Source of the DNA: Bacteroidia bacterium
GTDB lineage: Bacteria; Bacteroidota; Bacteroidia; Bacteroidales; VadinHA17
Direction: 5' to 3'
DNA length: 52,358 nucleotides
NCBI GenBank assembly: GCA_026391475.1
Contig: JAPLED010000127.1
Coordinates: forward strand, 1 to 52,358
The notes under the pieces: model-generated
What the model was told of the DNA's origin: nothing
Seen by the model: only the letters and a program-made list of their open reading frames with translations
The model's database searches: none
Shown: in pieces, positions 8,626-17,138 of the stretch
Layout of the letters: each line of letters begins with the position of its first letter
Position numbering within the stretch: position 1 is the stretch's first letter
Made by a program: the position numbers and the translations under genes

Positions 8626-10227
8626 ATGGCTCGCGAAAGACTATCTACACGGCAAAGGATGATCAATTTGATGTACCTGATAATGATTGCCATGCTTGCA
8701 CTTAACGTATCAAAAGACGCTGTTGAAGCATTTAAAAAAGTTGATAAGAGTCTTACTCAGACTATCGCAAATTATACCCTTAAAAATAACCTCATTTATA
8801 GCGAGTTCGACAAAGCTGCTGCTTTAAATCCCGCAAAAGCCGGGAAATATAAAACTGCAGCATATAAGGTTAAAGAACATGCAGATGAGGCATTCAATTT
8901 TTTGCAGGATCTTAAGATCGAAATAATCACAACCACTGAAGGTCCCGAAACTCCTGCTGTTAAAGGGAATGAGGTTATTATTGAAGAAGTTAGAAGGATT
9001 GATAATAATAGCGTTCCAACTCAAATTCTTATTGGAGATAACGAAAGAGGAAAAGCCACCGACCTGAAAGCAGTGCTTAATGAGTACCGCGATTCTCTTA
9101 TTGCTATTGCATCTCTCGATGGTAAAAACCCGTCCGTTGAAGATGCTTTGAGAAAAAGTCTGAACACTGATGATTCTAAAAATAAAGAAGGCAAAACCGA
9201 ACGCTGGCAGAACCTTACCTTCCAGACAGTACCTCTTGTTGCTGTTATTACCATCATGTCGAAAATGCAGATTGATATAAGAAACGCCGAGACTGAAGTT
9301 CTTAACTACCTCTACACTCAGATTGATGCTTCCTGGTTTAAATTTAATAAACTTAAGGCAATTGTTATGCCAAATTCAAATTACGTGACACAAGGCAGCG
9401 ATTACGAAGCTCAGGTATTTATTTCTGCTATAGATACTACACAGTCTCCGGTTATTACAGTTGGTAACACTGTTCTTCCTCTTGATGAAACAGGAAAAGG
9501 GATTTATAGAGTCCGGGCTTCCTCTACCGGCACTAAAAAATGGGGTGGGATAATCGCTATCAGAGCCCCCAGTGGCACAATTATAAACTACCCGTTCGAA
9601 TCTTCGTATGTTGTTGGCGAACCGAATGTTATTGTATCTCCCACAGCAATGAACGTTATGTATATGGGTATTTTTAACCCAATTGACGTATCCGTACCTG
9701 ATGTAAGTCCTGATAAAATAAAGATCAAGGTTGTGAATGGGACCTTAACAACAGATAAAGTAAAAAACTCCAAAGGGGATAATTTCAAGGGCAGCTGGGC
9801 TGTCAGACCAAATGCCGTAGGACAAAATGTTCAGATTATTGTAACGGCTGATATCAACGGTAAACCCGTGCAATATGATCCTTATGAATTCAGGGTAAAA
9901 TCTGTTCCCGATCCTGTTGCTGTATTTGCAGGAAAGAGTACAGGAAGTGTTACAAGGGCTATTGCTGCTGCACAACAGGGTGTTTTTGCCGTAATGCGTG
10001 ATTTCGACTTTGACCTCAATTACGTTGTCACCGGATTCTCAGTTCTTTATTCTGATAACAGAGGAGACTTTGATGAATCAAGTACAAACAGCAACTTAAC
10101 TCAAAAACAGAAAGATTTGATAGCCAGGCTGACAAGAGGTAAATATTTGACTATAAAAGATATAAAAGCGATTGGGCCTGAGGGCAAGACAAAAGAACTG
10201 CTGCCCATAATTTTAAAGATAGACTAA
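8626..10227 (+). CDS. gldM: T9SS/gliding motor protein GldM (PorM)
   Basis: 533 residues: a short cytoplasmic start, one transmembrane helix (MINLMYLIMIAMLALNVS, about 12-29), then a long periplasmic region that in GldM/PorM comprises a helical domain followed by three Ig-like beta domains. The N-terminal block MARERLSTRQRMINLMYL and the sequence VSKDAVEAFKKVDKSL are close to the family consensus. GldM spans the periplasm and connects the GldL motor to the GldK/GldN ring. Length is in the usual range of 510-540. Collinear with its neighbours in a presumed operon. Confidence 0.95.
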   Translation: MARERLSTRQRMINLMYLIMIAMLALNVSKDAVEAFKKVDKSLTQTIANYTLKNNLIYSEFDKAAALNPAKAGKYKTAAYKVKEHADEAFNFLQDLKIEIITTTEGPETPAVKGNEVIIEEVRRIDNNSVPTQILIGDNERGKATDLKAVLNEYRDSLIAIASLDGKNPSVEDALRKSLNTDDSKNKEGKTERWQNLTFQTVPLVAVITIMSKMQIDIRNAETEVLNYLYTQIDASWFKFNKLKAIVMPNSNYVTQGSDYEAQVFISAIDTTQSPVITVGNTVLPLDETGKGIYRVRASSTGTKKWGGIIAIRAPSGTIINYPFESSYVVGEPNVIVSPTAMNVMYMGIFNPIDVSVPDVSPDKIKIKVVNGTLTTDKVKNSKGDNFKGSWAVRPNAVGQNVQIIVTADINGKPVQYDPYEFRVKSVPDPVAVFAGKSTGSVTRAIAAAQQGVFAVMRDFDFDLNYVVTGFSVLYSDNRGDFDESSTNSNLTQKQKDLIARLTRGKYLTIKDIKAIGPEGKTKELLPIILKID

Positions 10228-10248
10228 TATCAAAATAAATATACCATC

Positions 10249-11073
10249 ATGAATAAGAAAATTCTTTTTGGAATTATCGTCCTTTCACTTTCTGGTATTG
10301 TTAATGCCCAGGGGTTCGGTGATATTTACCAGAAATCGATTCCGGATGCTAAGAAAATTGAGTTTCCATATCTTCGGGAAGCCGATGTTTTTTGGTCAAA
10401 AGGGATATACCGCCTGATCGATCTACGTGAAAAGATTAATCAGCCTTTATATTATCCAATATCGCCAACTCTCGATGGAAGAAAAAACTTTATAAACATC
10501 CTGCTGGAAGAGATCAAGGCCGGCAGACTCAATGCATACGACCCTCTCAATATTGATGTAAGCACTACATATTCAGATATTGAAGTAAAGATGGGAGCTG
10601 TAACTAAGCTTGTACCCGTACAGATCAATGCAGCAGGCGAAATCAGAGAGGATTCTGTAAAACAGGATGCCAAACCTGAGGAGGTAAAACAATTACTGAT
10701 TTATGAACTATGGTATTTTGATAAAAAACTGTCAAAACTCGATGTAAGAATAATTTCTATTGAACCGTACTATATAGGTTTTGATACCCAGCTTGGAAAA
10801 GTTCTTAGAAAACCTTTATTCTGGATTAAATACGACGAAGCCAGAGATGCTCTCGCAAAACAAGAGGTATTCATGAATAATAATGATGCTCATAGAATAT
10901 CGTTTGACGACCTCTTTATGCAACGAAGATTCGGAAGTGTTATTTTCGGAGAATCAAATGTCTATAACGACAGGCTGATTTCGGATTACCAGCTTGGAAA
11001 GTACATTCTTTTTGAAGCAGACCGCATCAAAACTGAACTTTTCAACTTTGAACACGATCTTTGGGAATATTAA
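10249..11073 (+). CDS. gldN: T9SS/gliding ring protein GldN (PorN)
   Basis: 274 residues with a Sec signal peptide ([20 protein letters not shown]). The mature part has the GldN/PorN pattern: [44 protein letters not shown] and the C-terminal [22 protein letters not shown]. The protein is periplasmic and binds the lipoprotein GldK to form the ring of the type IX translocon. It is the last gene of the run; two bases separate its stop from the stop of the convergent manC gene, so no room exists for a separate terminator. Confidence 0.95.
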   Translation: MNKKILFGIIVLSLSGIVNAQGFGDIYQKSIPDAKKIEFPYLREADVFWSKGIYRLIDLREKINQPLYYPISPTLDGRKNFINILLEEIKAGRLNAYDPLNIDVSTTYSDIEVKMGAVTKLVPVQINAAGEIREDSVKQDAKPEEVKQLLIYELWYFDKKLSKLDVRIISIEPYYIGFDTQLGKVLRKPLFWIKYDEARDALAKQEVFMNNNDAHRISFDDLFMQRRFGSVIFGESNVYNDRLISDYQLGKYILFEADRIKTELFNFEHDLWEY

Positions 11074-11075
11074 TT

Positions 11076-12161
11076 TTATAAATATTTTTCTTTGGTCGAT
11101 TTTTTTATATCTTCAAGGTATTGCTTGATATTCTGCTCTTCCTCCTTCTTAACGATTAAAAGCACATTTTCAGAATCGACAACAATATAATCTTTGAGTC
11201 CTTGCAAGACAGCTATCTTACCAGGGGCAATATTAAAGATATTTCCCTTATTGTCATATGAAAAAACATCTCCCCTAACCAAAGCGTTGCCCTTTTTGTC
11301 AACTGATGAATGCTCATATAGCGAACTCCAGGTTCCGAGATCAGACCAGCCAATGTCAGTGCACATAACATATACATTGTTTGCCTTTTCCATAATCCCA
11401 TAATCAATTGAGATGCTTCTGCATTCTGCATACGTCTTCCCAATGAAACTTTTTTCCTGCTTCGTTCCAAAAATATTTCTGCCTTCATCGAATATGGTAT
11501 AGGTATCCGGCAGATGCTTTTCAAATGCTGAAAGTATCGATTTGATATTCCATATAAAAATTCCTGAGTTCCAGTAAAAGTCGCCGCTTTCCAAAAAAAC
11601 TTTTGCAAGGTCAATATCCGGCTTCTCAGTAAATGTCTTTACCTTAAGCAGATTTTCATAGCCTTTAACAGGTTTCTTCTGATCTGCTTGTATATAACCG
11701 TATCCTGTTTCAGGTCTGTCAGGCTTTATTCCCAGAGTAACCAGGGCATCGTTCCCTTCAGCAAAGTCAAAGCAACTCTGCAACACTTCACAAAGTTTAT
11801 CTTCTTTAACAATCAGGTGGTCAGCCGGTGTAACTGCAATTACTGCGTCAGGATTTTCCTTTAATATTCTGAACGTTCCATACGCCAGGCAAGGGGCTGT
11901 ATTGCGACGAAAAGGTTCTCCCAGTACACGTGATGGATCAATACCCAACTGCTCAATTACAAGGTCTTTATGATCAGCATTTGTAACAACAAAAATATTC
12001 TCCTCGGGACATATTTCTTTAAAACGCCTGAAGGTCTGTTGTATCAGAGTCTCTCCCTTCCCAAGAATATCAAGAAACTGCTTTGGTTTTTCGCGACGGC
12101 TGAGAGGCCAGAAACGGCTTCCTACTCCACCTGCCATTATAATGACATATCTATTGTTCAT
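11076..12161 (-). CDS. manC: Mannose-1-phosphate guanylyltransferase
   Basis: Makes GDP-mannose from GTP and mannose-1-phosphate for surface polysaccharide and glycan synthesis. The N-terminus has the nucleotidyltransferase signature IIMAGGVGSRFWPLSR followed by EKPKQFLDI; further blocks are VTPADHLI, GYGYIQ, FTEKPD, and NSGIFIW, all typical of the GMP family. At about 361 residues it lacks the C-terminal mannose-6-phosphate isomerase domain of the bifunctional enzymes. The frame is open 11 codons further upstream, but ATG 12161 gives the canonical start and a Bacteroidetes -7 box lies 31 bases before it. Confidence 0.92.
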   Translation of the reverse strand: MNNRYVIIMAGGVGSRFWPLSRREKPKQFLDILGKGETLIQQTFRRFKEICPEENIFVVTNADHKDLVIEQLGIDPSRVLGEPFRRNTAPCLAYGTFRILKENPDAVIAVTPADHLIVKEDKLCEVLQSCFDFAEGNDALVTLGIKPDRPETGYGYIQADQKKPVKGYENLLKVKTFTEKPDIDLAKVFLESGDFYWNSGIFIWNIKSILSAFEKHLPDTYTIFDEGRNIFGTKQEKSFIGKTYAECRSISIDYGIMEKANNVYVMCTDIGWSDLGTWSSLYEHSSVDKKGNALVRGDVFSYDNKGNIFNIAPGKIAVLQGLKDYIVVDSENVLLIVKKEEEQNIKQYLEDIKKSTKEKYL

Positions 12162-12191
12162 AAGAGAATAATTTTTTTGCAAAATCTTATG

Positions 12192-12199
12192 CAAATATA
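12192..12199 (-). promoter_or_regulatory. Candidate -7 promoter box for manC
   Basis: On the minus strand the bases read TATATTTG, an exact match to the Bacteroidetes -7 consensus TAnnTTTG, 31 bases upstream of the chosen manC start. A TTTG is present further upstream but at about 23 rather than 19 bases spacing, so only the -7 element is convincing. Confidence 0.4.
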
Positions 12200-12258
12200 T
12201 AATTAATTATGCATTCAGGTTTCAAAAACCAGGGTAACGGAATTACCTTAAATATTCG

Positions 12259-12266
12259 TAATTTTG
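12259..12266 (+). promoter_or_regulatory. Candidate -7 promoter box for the mlaE-mlaF pair
   Basis: TAATTTTG matches the Bacteroidetes -7 consensus TAnnTTTG and lies 20 bases before the ATG of the permease gene. No good -33 box is visible at the expected distance. Confidence 0.35.
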
Positions 12267-12286
12267 ATGTGCAATAATATAATATC

Positions 12287-13030
12287 ATGATTAAGTTTCT
12301 TACACAGATCGGGCTTTACTTCCTGCTTCTTAAGAAGGTCTTCTCCAAACCTGAGAAACCTTCTGTTTATTACAGGCAAACCATGAGGGAGTTTGTGTAT
12401 CTGGGCCTGTATTCGATTGGTATCATTGCCATTATTTCCTTCTTCATGGGGGCAGTTATTACCCTGCAAACAGCTTATAATACCGAAAACCCAATTTACC
12501 CAACGTATCTTATAGGCCTGGGTTGCCGCGATTCCATCATCCTTGAGTTCTCTTCCACAGTTGCTGCACTCATCCTTGCCGGAAAAGTCGGTTCTAATAT
12601 TGCATCTGAAATTGGAACGATGCGGGTTACAGAACAAATAGATGCCCTTGAGATCATGGGAGTCAATTCTGCTTCTTACCTAATACTCCCTAAAATAATT
12701 GCAACACTTCTCTTTAACCCTATACTGACACTTATCAGTATAACAGTCGGGATTTTAGGAGGATGGACTGCTGGCACCCTTTCAGGCGTTATAACTTCAG
12801 AGAATTTTATTTACGGAATTCAATATGCATTCATCCCTTATTATATTACATATTCAATGATAAAAACGGTATTCTTTGCATTTATAATAACCAGTGTTTC
12901 AGCCTTTCAGGGATATTATGTCGAAGGAGGGTCTCTTGAAGTAGGACGTGCCAGCACAAAAGCAGTTGTTTACAGCAGCATCCTTATATTGCTGTTTAAT
13001 GTAATACTCACTCAACTGTTATTGTCATGA
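12287..13030 (+). CDS. MlaE-family lipid ABC transporter permease
   Basis: 247-residue integral membrane protein of the MlaE/YrbE family, which works with an MlaF-type ATPase and MCE proteins to move phospholipids between the inner and outer membranes. Characteristic blocks are FFMGAVITLQTAYN, the family signature VAALILAGKVGSNIASEIGTMRVTEQIDALEIMG, here seen as its halves LAGKVGSNIASEIG and VTEQIDALEIMGV, and five to six hydrophobic helices. Its stop overlaps the start of the ATPase gene by four bases (ATGA), so the two are translationally coupled. No MCE/MlaD gene follows; the substrate-binding subunit must be encoded elsewhere. Confidence 0.88.
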   Translation: MIKFLTQIGLYFLLLKKVFSKPEKPSVYYRQTMREFVYLGLYSIGIIAIISFFMGAVITLQTAYNTENPIYPTYLIGLGCRDSIILEFSSTVAALILAGKVGSNIASEIGTMRVTEQIDALEIMGVNSASYLILPKIIATLLFNPILTLISITVGILGGWTAGTLSGVITSENFIYGIQYAFIPYYITYSMIKTVFFAFIITSVSAFQGYYVEGGSLEVGRASTKAVVYSSILILLFNVILTQLLLS

Positions 13031-13782
13031 TAAGTGTTAAAAATCTGAATAAATCATTCAATGGGAATAGTGTCCTGAGTGATATCTCTGTAACTTTCGA
13101 AACAGGAAAAACCAACCTGATAATCGGCAGAAGCGGATCGGGTAAAACAGTGCTGCTTAAATCAATTGTAGGGCTCCATGAAGTTGACAGCGGAGAGATA
13201 TGGTATGAGGATACCTTGTTTAATAAACTTGATTTTAAAGACAAAAAAAAGATCCGCAGTGAAATTGGAATGCTTTTCCAGGGAAGTGCACTTTTCGATT
13301 CCTTAACAGTTGAACAGAATGTACGCTTCCCTCTGGATATGTTCACAGATAAAAGTCCTGATGAAAAAAAAGAAAGGGTTGATTTTTGTCTCAACAGGGT
13401 CAACATTATAAATGCCAACAAATTATTCCCTTCAGAATTATCAGGAGGAATGAAGAAAAGGGTGGCAATCGCCAGAGCAATATCATTAAATCCTAAATAC
13501 CTCTTCTGTGATGAGCCTAATTCAGGTCTCGACCCTATAACCGCCATCCTTATTGACGAACTTATCAAAGAGCTTACAGAAGAGTATTCAATGACAACAA
13601 TCGTAAATACTCACGATATGAACTCTGTTATGGAGATCGGAGAAAAAATAATTTTTATCAGCGACGGTGTGAAATGCTGGGAAGGAAATAAAAATGAGAT
13701 CCTCAGTTCAGATTGTGAAACATTGAATGATTTTGTATTTGCGAATGCTCTTGCTAAAAAGTTGAGATCCAAAGAAAAGTAA
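13027..13782 (+). CDS. MlaF-family ABC transporter ATP-binding protein
   Basis: 251 residues with the complete ABC ATPase set: Walker A GRSGSGKT (about residues 36-43), Q-loop MLFQGSALFDSLTV, signature LSGGMKKRVAIARAI, Walker B YLFCDEPNSGLDP and the switch His in NTHDMNSV. The MLFQGSALFDSLTV block and the KKR after the signature are characteristic of MlaF/YrbF rather than of drug or nutrient exporters. Partner of the preceding permease, with overlapping stop and start. Presumed role: powering lipid transport for outer membrane upkeep. Confidence 0.88.
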   Translation: MISVKNLNKSFNGNSVLSDISVTFETGKTNLIIGRSGSGKTVLLKSIVGLHEVDSGEIWYEDTLFNKLDFKDKKKIRSEIGMLFQGSALFDSLTVEQNVRFPLDMFTDKSPDEKKERVDFCLNRVNIINANKLFPSELSGGMKKRVAIARAISLNPKYLFCDEPNSGLDPITAILIDELIKELTEEYSMTTIVNTHDMNSVMEIGEKIIFISDGVKCWEGNKNEILSSDCETLNDFVFANALAKKLRSKEK

Positions 13783-13793
13783 TACTTATGACA

Positions 13794-13982
13794 TTATTTG
13801 TTAACATCCTCGTAATCGATATATTCGCCTATCTCCTTTGAAATTTTTTTGCTGTTTATCTTACTCCTCTTATCCGGTTCGGGTCGGGGTACAGAAGTAT
13901 GCTCCTCTTCCCCATACCTCATAAAAGATTTTATTATCAGATAAACTATTAAACTGACTAATACAAAACGAATTAAAATCAT
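13794..13982 (-). CDS. Small membrane-anchored protein of unknown function
   Basis: 62 residues: an N-terminal hydrophobic helix (IRFVLVSLIVYLIIKSFM) followed by a short charged, lysine-rich tail that ends GEYIDYEDVNK. Small Bacteroidetes proteins with one helix and a similar acidic GEYVD(F/Y)E ending are common and of unknown function (DUF4834-like is a possible family). The stop is 11 bases from the convergent mlaF stop. Coding is plausible from the typical topology and clean start; function is not known. Confidence 0.55.
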   Translation of the reverse strand: MILIRFVLVSLIVYLIIKSFMRYGEEEHTSVPRPEPDKRSKINSKKISKEIGEYIDYEDVNK

Positions 13983-13996
13983 CCTTTACTAAATTA

Positions 13997-14161
13997 TTAT
14001 TCAACCAGTACCGTCTGTTTGTCGTCTTTTTTCTTGATCCTATTCCCAAAGGCAAGGTTTATCCCTAACCTTAAATTAATAGTATTCCAGCTTCTGGGAA
14101 GAGTAATGGTGCTTTTGCTATCAACTTTAATTTCATAATCTTTCTCATTTAATCTCTGTGT
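13997..14161 (-). pseudogene. Fossil C-terminus of an outer-membrane beta-barrel protein
   Basis: A minus-strand frame of about 54 codons has no start and is closed by a TAG just upstream, but reads as the end of an outer-membrane barrel: PRSWNTINLRLGINLAFGN, then a basic tail KKKDDKQTVLVE and stop. Alternating hydrophobic strands ending in LAFG-type aromatic residues are the classical last strand of Bacteroidetes barrels. It overlaps the 3' end of the DUF3352-like gene by 17 bases, as if a deletion had removed the body of the gene and left the last strands abutting its neighbour. The match is short, so confidence is moderate. Confidence 0.4.
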
Positions 14162-16823
14162 CTATTTTATAATTATAGAGGAACCTGTCAGTGCCGCCGA
14201 CAATAAGATGCCAGCCACTTTTGTCCGACAGTTTCCCGATTGAGAACATAGATGCCCCTCTGAGAGGGAATCCATTCATTGTTTCTCCATTTATACCTAT
14301 AAGATATATCTGCTTCTTATTAATGTCAAATACTCCGATTTTTCTGTCCGAACCTGAAAAAATAAAACTAATCGGTCCCCCAAGGTCAATTGAGCCAAAA
14401 TCCCTGGAGAACATCTCTGATCTGTTATGGTCATAAAGATACAACATACCTTTGTCAATAAATATATATTCACCAAACCCATCGCCATCTACGTCAAAAT
14501 TATCGAATGAATGGTTAACGGAGAACTTCTTAAGGCTGAATTTTTTGATACTGCCGTCGAAATAAATATGTTGTACAGTACCATCGGGCGATGTGCATAC
14601 CACCGAAGGTTCTGACCCCGGATTCAACCTCATTGCCGACCCGCTGGCTTTGGTAACTGATTCTTTCAGGTTAACTCTTTTATTGCCTGCACGGTCGAGA
14701 AAATAGACCGAGTTTTCATCAGAGGCTACAAGGTAATCTTTCCCTGAAACTTTAAAATAACTGATCTCGGCCTTCACATAACCTGTAGTCCGGAACAGAT
14801 TCCAACCCTTTACAACATTCCCGGTTTTATCGTATGAATAGATCATTTTATCTTCCCCGGCAATAAAAAGCCTGTAATTAAGGTTATTGTCATAGTCAAA
14901 CAGGGCCAGGGAGTTTGTGGCCGGCGATCTGAGTTTAACCGGATATCTCCCAACATAATTTCCATTTCTGTCGAGAAGATGAATATAATTCTTTCCTGAG
15001 AACATTAACTGATACTTCCCGTTCCGGAAATAGTCAATCATATATATAGTGCCAATAATCCTCTCATTCAGCGGTACTTTCCAGAGTACACGTCCTGCAG
15101 CATTTATCAGGTATGTATTGTTCTTCATATCCTGAATGAAAATCTCTTTTGCTCCTGTAGTATGATTGGTAAAAAAGAATGGTTTTATGCCTGCAATAGT
15201 ATCAAGCAAAGTCTCCCATTCAGTAGTTGATTCTTCCCTGACCACGTCCTTAAATTTGATCGATAAACTATTGTATATCATCCTGTTGCTCGAAGCGAAC
15301 TGGTATCCGACAGCCTGAATCTTACTAATTGAATTTTTATTCGATTTAAGGGCTTTAATAATATCTTCATTAAGGAACTCTGCAAGATAATCTGTAATAT
15401 GCGACGGAACACAATAGAAAAAGTACCCGGCACGGCTGGGCAGAGTACTTTCGAAATCGCGATATGTCAGATCATTTGCAAGTGTCTTGTTGAGAAGATT
15501 GTCATACAATAATTTTGAGATTGTGACATAGGAGTTTCCTGCTATCATGAAATTATCATAAAAAGCAAAATATGATTCATCAAATTCCGGGGCAAATCCC
15601 GGCAGCAGAACCTCGGTCAACCCTTTAAAAGGAGTCTTGTAAACCGGTATCCTGGTCTGGTCATCTGGTTCAAAATAGAAAATTTCATTCCCGGGACCAA
15701 GTTCTTCAAGAAAGAGTTGTTCAGCCTGAACACGGTTAGATAATTCATATATAATCAATGTGTTATCGCCAACTGGTCTCTCTTTAATATCAATGTATGC
15801 TCTCGTAATTTCCTCCCCGGTATATTCTTTTAATTTAACAGCAAGACCGACTGCTTCCTTTGAAACAGTACTGTCGGACTTGCTGACCGGACTTTCAGCA
15901 GAAAGAACAAGTGTTTCAAAAAGCACCGTTGATGACGGGAGAATTTTATATGTATGAAATTCCCGTGGCGGAATAAATTTATACCTGTAAAGAAATTCCG
16001 ATGAATCGGGACTTTCAGTATAACCGCTCAGAACAAGACCATCTTCATTGATATAAATATCCCCTCCTGCGGTACCTGCCAGTTTGGTAATCTTCGTTGC
16101 CACTCCCTGGACATCTTTTCCCAAAACTGATTTAAATAATCTTTGGAGATTAGCAAAAACCACAAATATTTTATCTTCGTTTTTTCCCGATGCCAGTAAT
16201 ACTCTTGAAAAACCCGGCAGATTTCTTACATCCTTTTCCCTGCCCATCTGAACACGGGCTTCTTCAAGAAGCTCCTTTGAACTGCTGCATAACATTAACC
16301 CTGATATAAGAGAGATATAAGCGGTGTCTTTCTGGCTGTTAACTGCAAAAGGGATCTTAAGAACCAAATTACCGTTTAATTTACTTTCAATCACCTCCTT
16401 AATTCCCGAGGAACGCAACACCTCTTTAATCTGCCGGTATCTGATTTCACCGGGAACAGTCGTCGAAAGAAGAGGTTGAAGTTTTCCTTCCTTAGTCGGA
16501 TGAAATGATATAATCGAAGAGCCGTTACCCAGTAACTTCTTAAACCCGGCTTTATTAAGCTGATCGGTAAGATATTTCAACTTCCGGTTAAAATTATCAA
16601 ACTCTTTGATCTTGCCAGCCTCCCCAAATAATCCCTTCCCGGTTGTGAGAGAATTCATGAAGCTTTGCAGGTCAACGGTCTCAATAACAATACACGCACC
16701 AGGAGATATTGCCTTGTAAGGATCTGTAAATAAGTTTTTTCTGCCCTGCTGGAAAAAATATCCCATTATGGCAAGACCTGAAATCAGAAGTACCAGCAAA
16801 ATGATTATGACTCGTTTTCCCAC
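14145..16823 (-). CDS. Large membrane-anchored protein, DUF3352-like, with C-terminal propeller-like repeats
   Basis: 892 residues. One N-terminal transmembrane helix (VIIILLVLLISGLAIMGYFF) is followed by a periplasmic region of about 530 residues resembling the DUF3352 family of Bacteroidetes, and then by roughly 330 residues of repeats of the type GNGKYQLMFSG, NLNYRLFIAGEDKMIYSYD, KDYLVASDENSVYFLDRAGN and DVDGDGFGEYIFIDKGMLYL. These look like blades of a beta-propeller (FG-GAP/PQQ-like), with two calcium-loop-like DxDGDG motifs. No enzymatic residue pattern was recognised. Function unknown; cell-envelope location is supported by the anchor. It is flanked on both sides by remnants of outer membrane protein genes. 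Confidence 0.75.
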   Translation of the reverse strand: MGKRVIIILLVLLISGLAIMGYFFQQGRKNLFTDPYKAISPGACIVIETVDLQSFMNSLTTGKGLFGEAGKIKEFDNFNRKLKYLTDQLNKAGFKKLLGNGSSIISFHPTKEGKLQPLLSTTVPGEIRYRQIKEVLRSSGIKEVIESKLNGNLVLKIPFAVNSQKDTAYISLISGLMLCSSSKELLEEARVQMGREKDVRNLPGFSRVLLASGKNEDKIFVVFANLQRLFKSVLGKDVQGVATKITKLAGTAGGDIYINEDGLVLSGYTESPDSSEFLYRYKFIPPREFHTYKILPSSTVLFETLVLSAESPVSKSDSTVSKEAVGLAVKLKEYTGEEITRAYIDIKERPVGDNTLIIYELSNRVQAEQLFLEELGPGNEIFYFEPDDQTRIPVYKTPFKGLTEVLLPGFAPEFDESYFAFYDNFMIAGNSYVTISKLLYDNLLNKTLANDLTYRDFESTLPSRAGYFFYCVPSHITDYLAEFLNEDIIKALKSNKNSISKIQAVGYQFASSNRMIYNSLSIKFKDVVREESTTEWETLLDTIAGIKPFFFTNHTTGAKEIFIQDMKNNTYLINAAGRVLWKVPLNERIIGTIYMIDYFRNGKYQLMFSGKNYIHLLDRNGNYVGRYPVKLRSPATNSLALFDYDNNLNYRLFIAGEDKMIYSYDKTGNVVKGWNLFRTTGYVKAEISYFKVSGKDYLVASDENSVYFLDRAGNKRVNLKESVTKASGSAMRLNPGSEPSVVCTSPDGTVQHIYFDGSIKKFSLKKFSVNHSFDNFDVDGDGFGEYIFIDKGMLYLYDHNRSEMFSRDFGSIDLGGPISFIFSGSDRKIGVFDINKKQIYLIGINGETMNGFPLRGASMFSIGKLSDKSGWHLIVGGTDRFLYNYKIDTEIK

Positions 16824-16888
16824 TGTCAGATTATTAATAATTGTTGCATTCCAAAATTAACAAATAAAAGATTATACCAGTAATTCAA

Positions 16889-17014
16889 ATGATTAATGAG
16901 AAGTTCATGAATGCCGGGGTTGAAAATATTCTCGACTATAGGTACAGGCCCTATTCATCAGGGATAGTGGCACCGGGGAGGAGTTACATTATATCGCTGA
17001 GAGTCACAATCTGA
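16889..17014 (+). pseudogene. Fossil C-terminus of a TonB-dependent receptor
   Basis: A 41-codon plus-strand frame reads NAGVENILDYRYRPYSSG, then IVAPGRSYIISLRVTI and stop. This is the standard last two strands of a TonB-dependent outer membrane receptor of the haem/transferrin type, where NxGVENxxDxxYRPYxSGxxAPGR precedes the final aromatic or hydrophobic strand. Nothing upstream encodes the other 600 or more residues: the frame is closed by TAA about 20 codons before the match and the large minus-strand gene starts at 16823. The remnant lies 92 bases before an intact intrinsic terminator on the same strand, which presumably served the lost gene. Confidence 0.7.
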
Positions 17015-17106
17015 TAAATTGCCTTAACAATAATCACTTTTGGCACACAATTTGATTCAATGTTATTACACAGGCAATCTCAATCATATCCCTGATCACT
17101 CAGGGC

Positions 17107-17135
17107 AGCCAGGCCAAAAGCCTGGCTTTTTTTTT
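17107..17135 (+). terminator. Intrinsic terminator, orphaned
   Basis: A perfect 8-bp stem AGCCAGGC/GCCTGGCT with a five-base loop (CAAAA) is followed by nine T on the plus strand. The only plus-strand sequence it could serve is the receptor fragment ending at 17014. For trpS, which converges from the minus strand and stops at 17139, the hairpin has its T run on the wrong side. Confidence 0.8.
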
Positions 17136-17138
17136 ATA

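Noticed and set aside
13870-14055. Minus-strand 61-codon frame overlapping the small membrane protein
   Set aside because: Out of frame with both the small membrane protein and the barrel remnant; low-complexity composition and no features.
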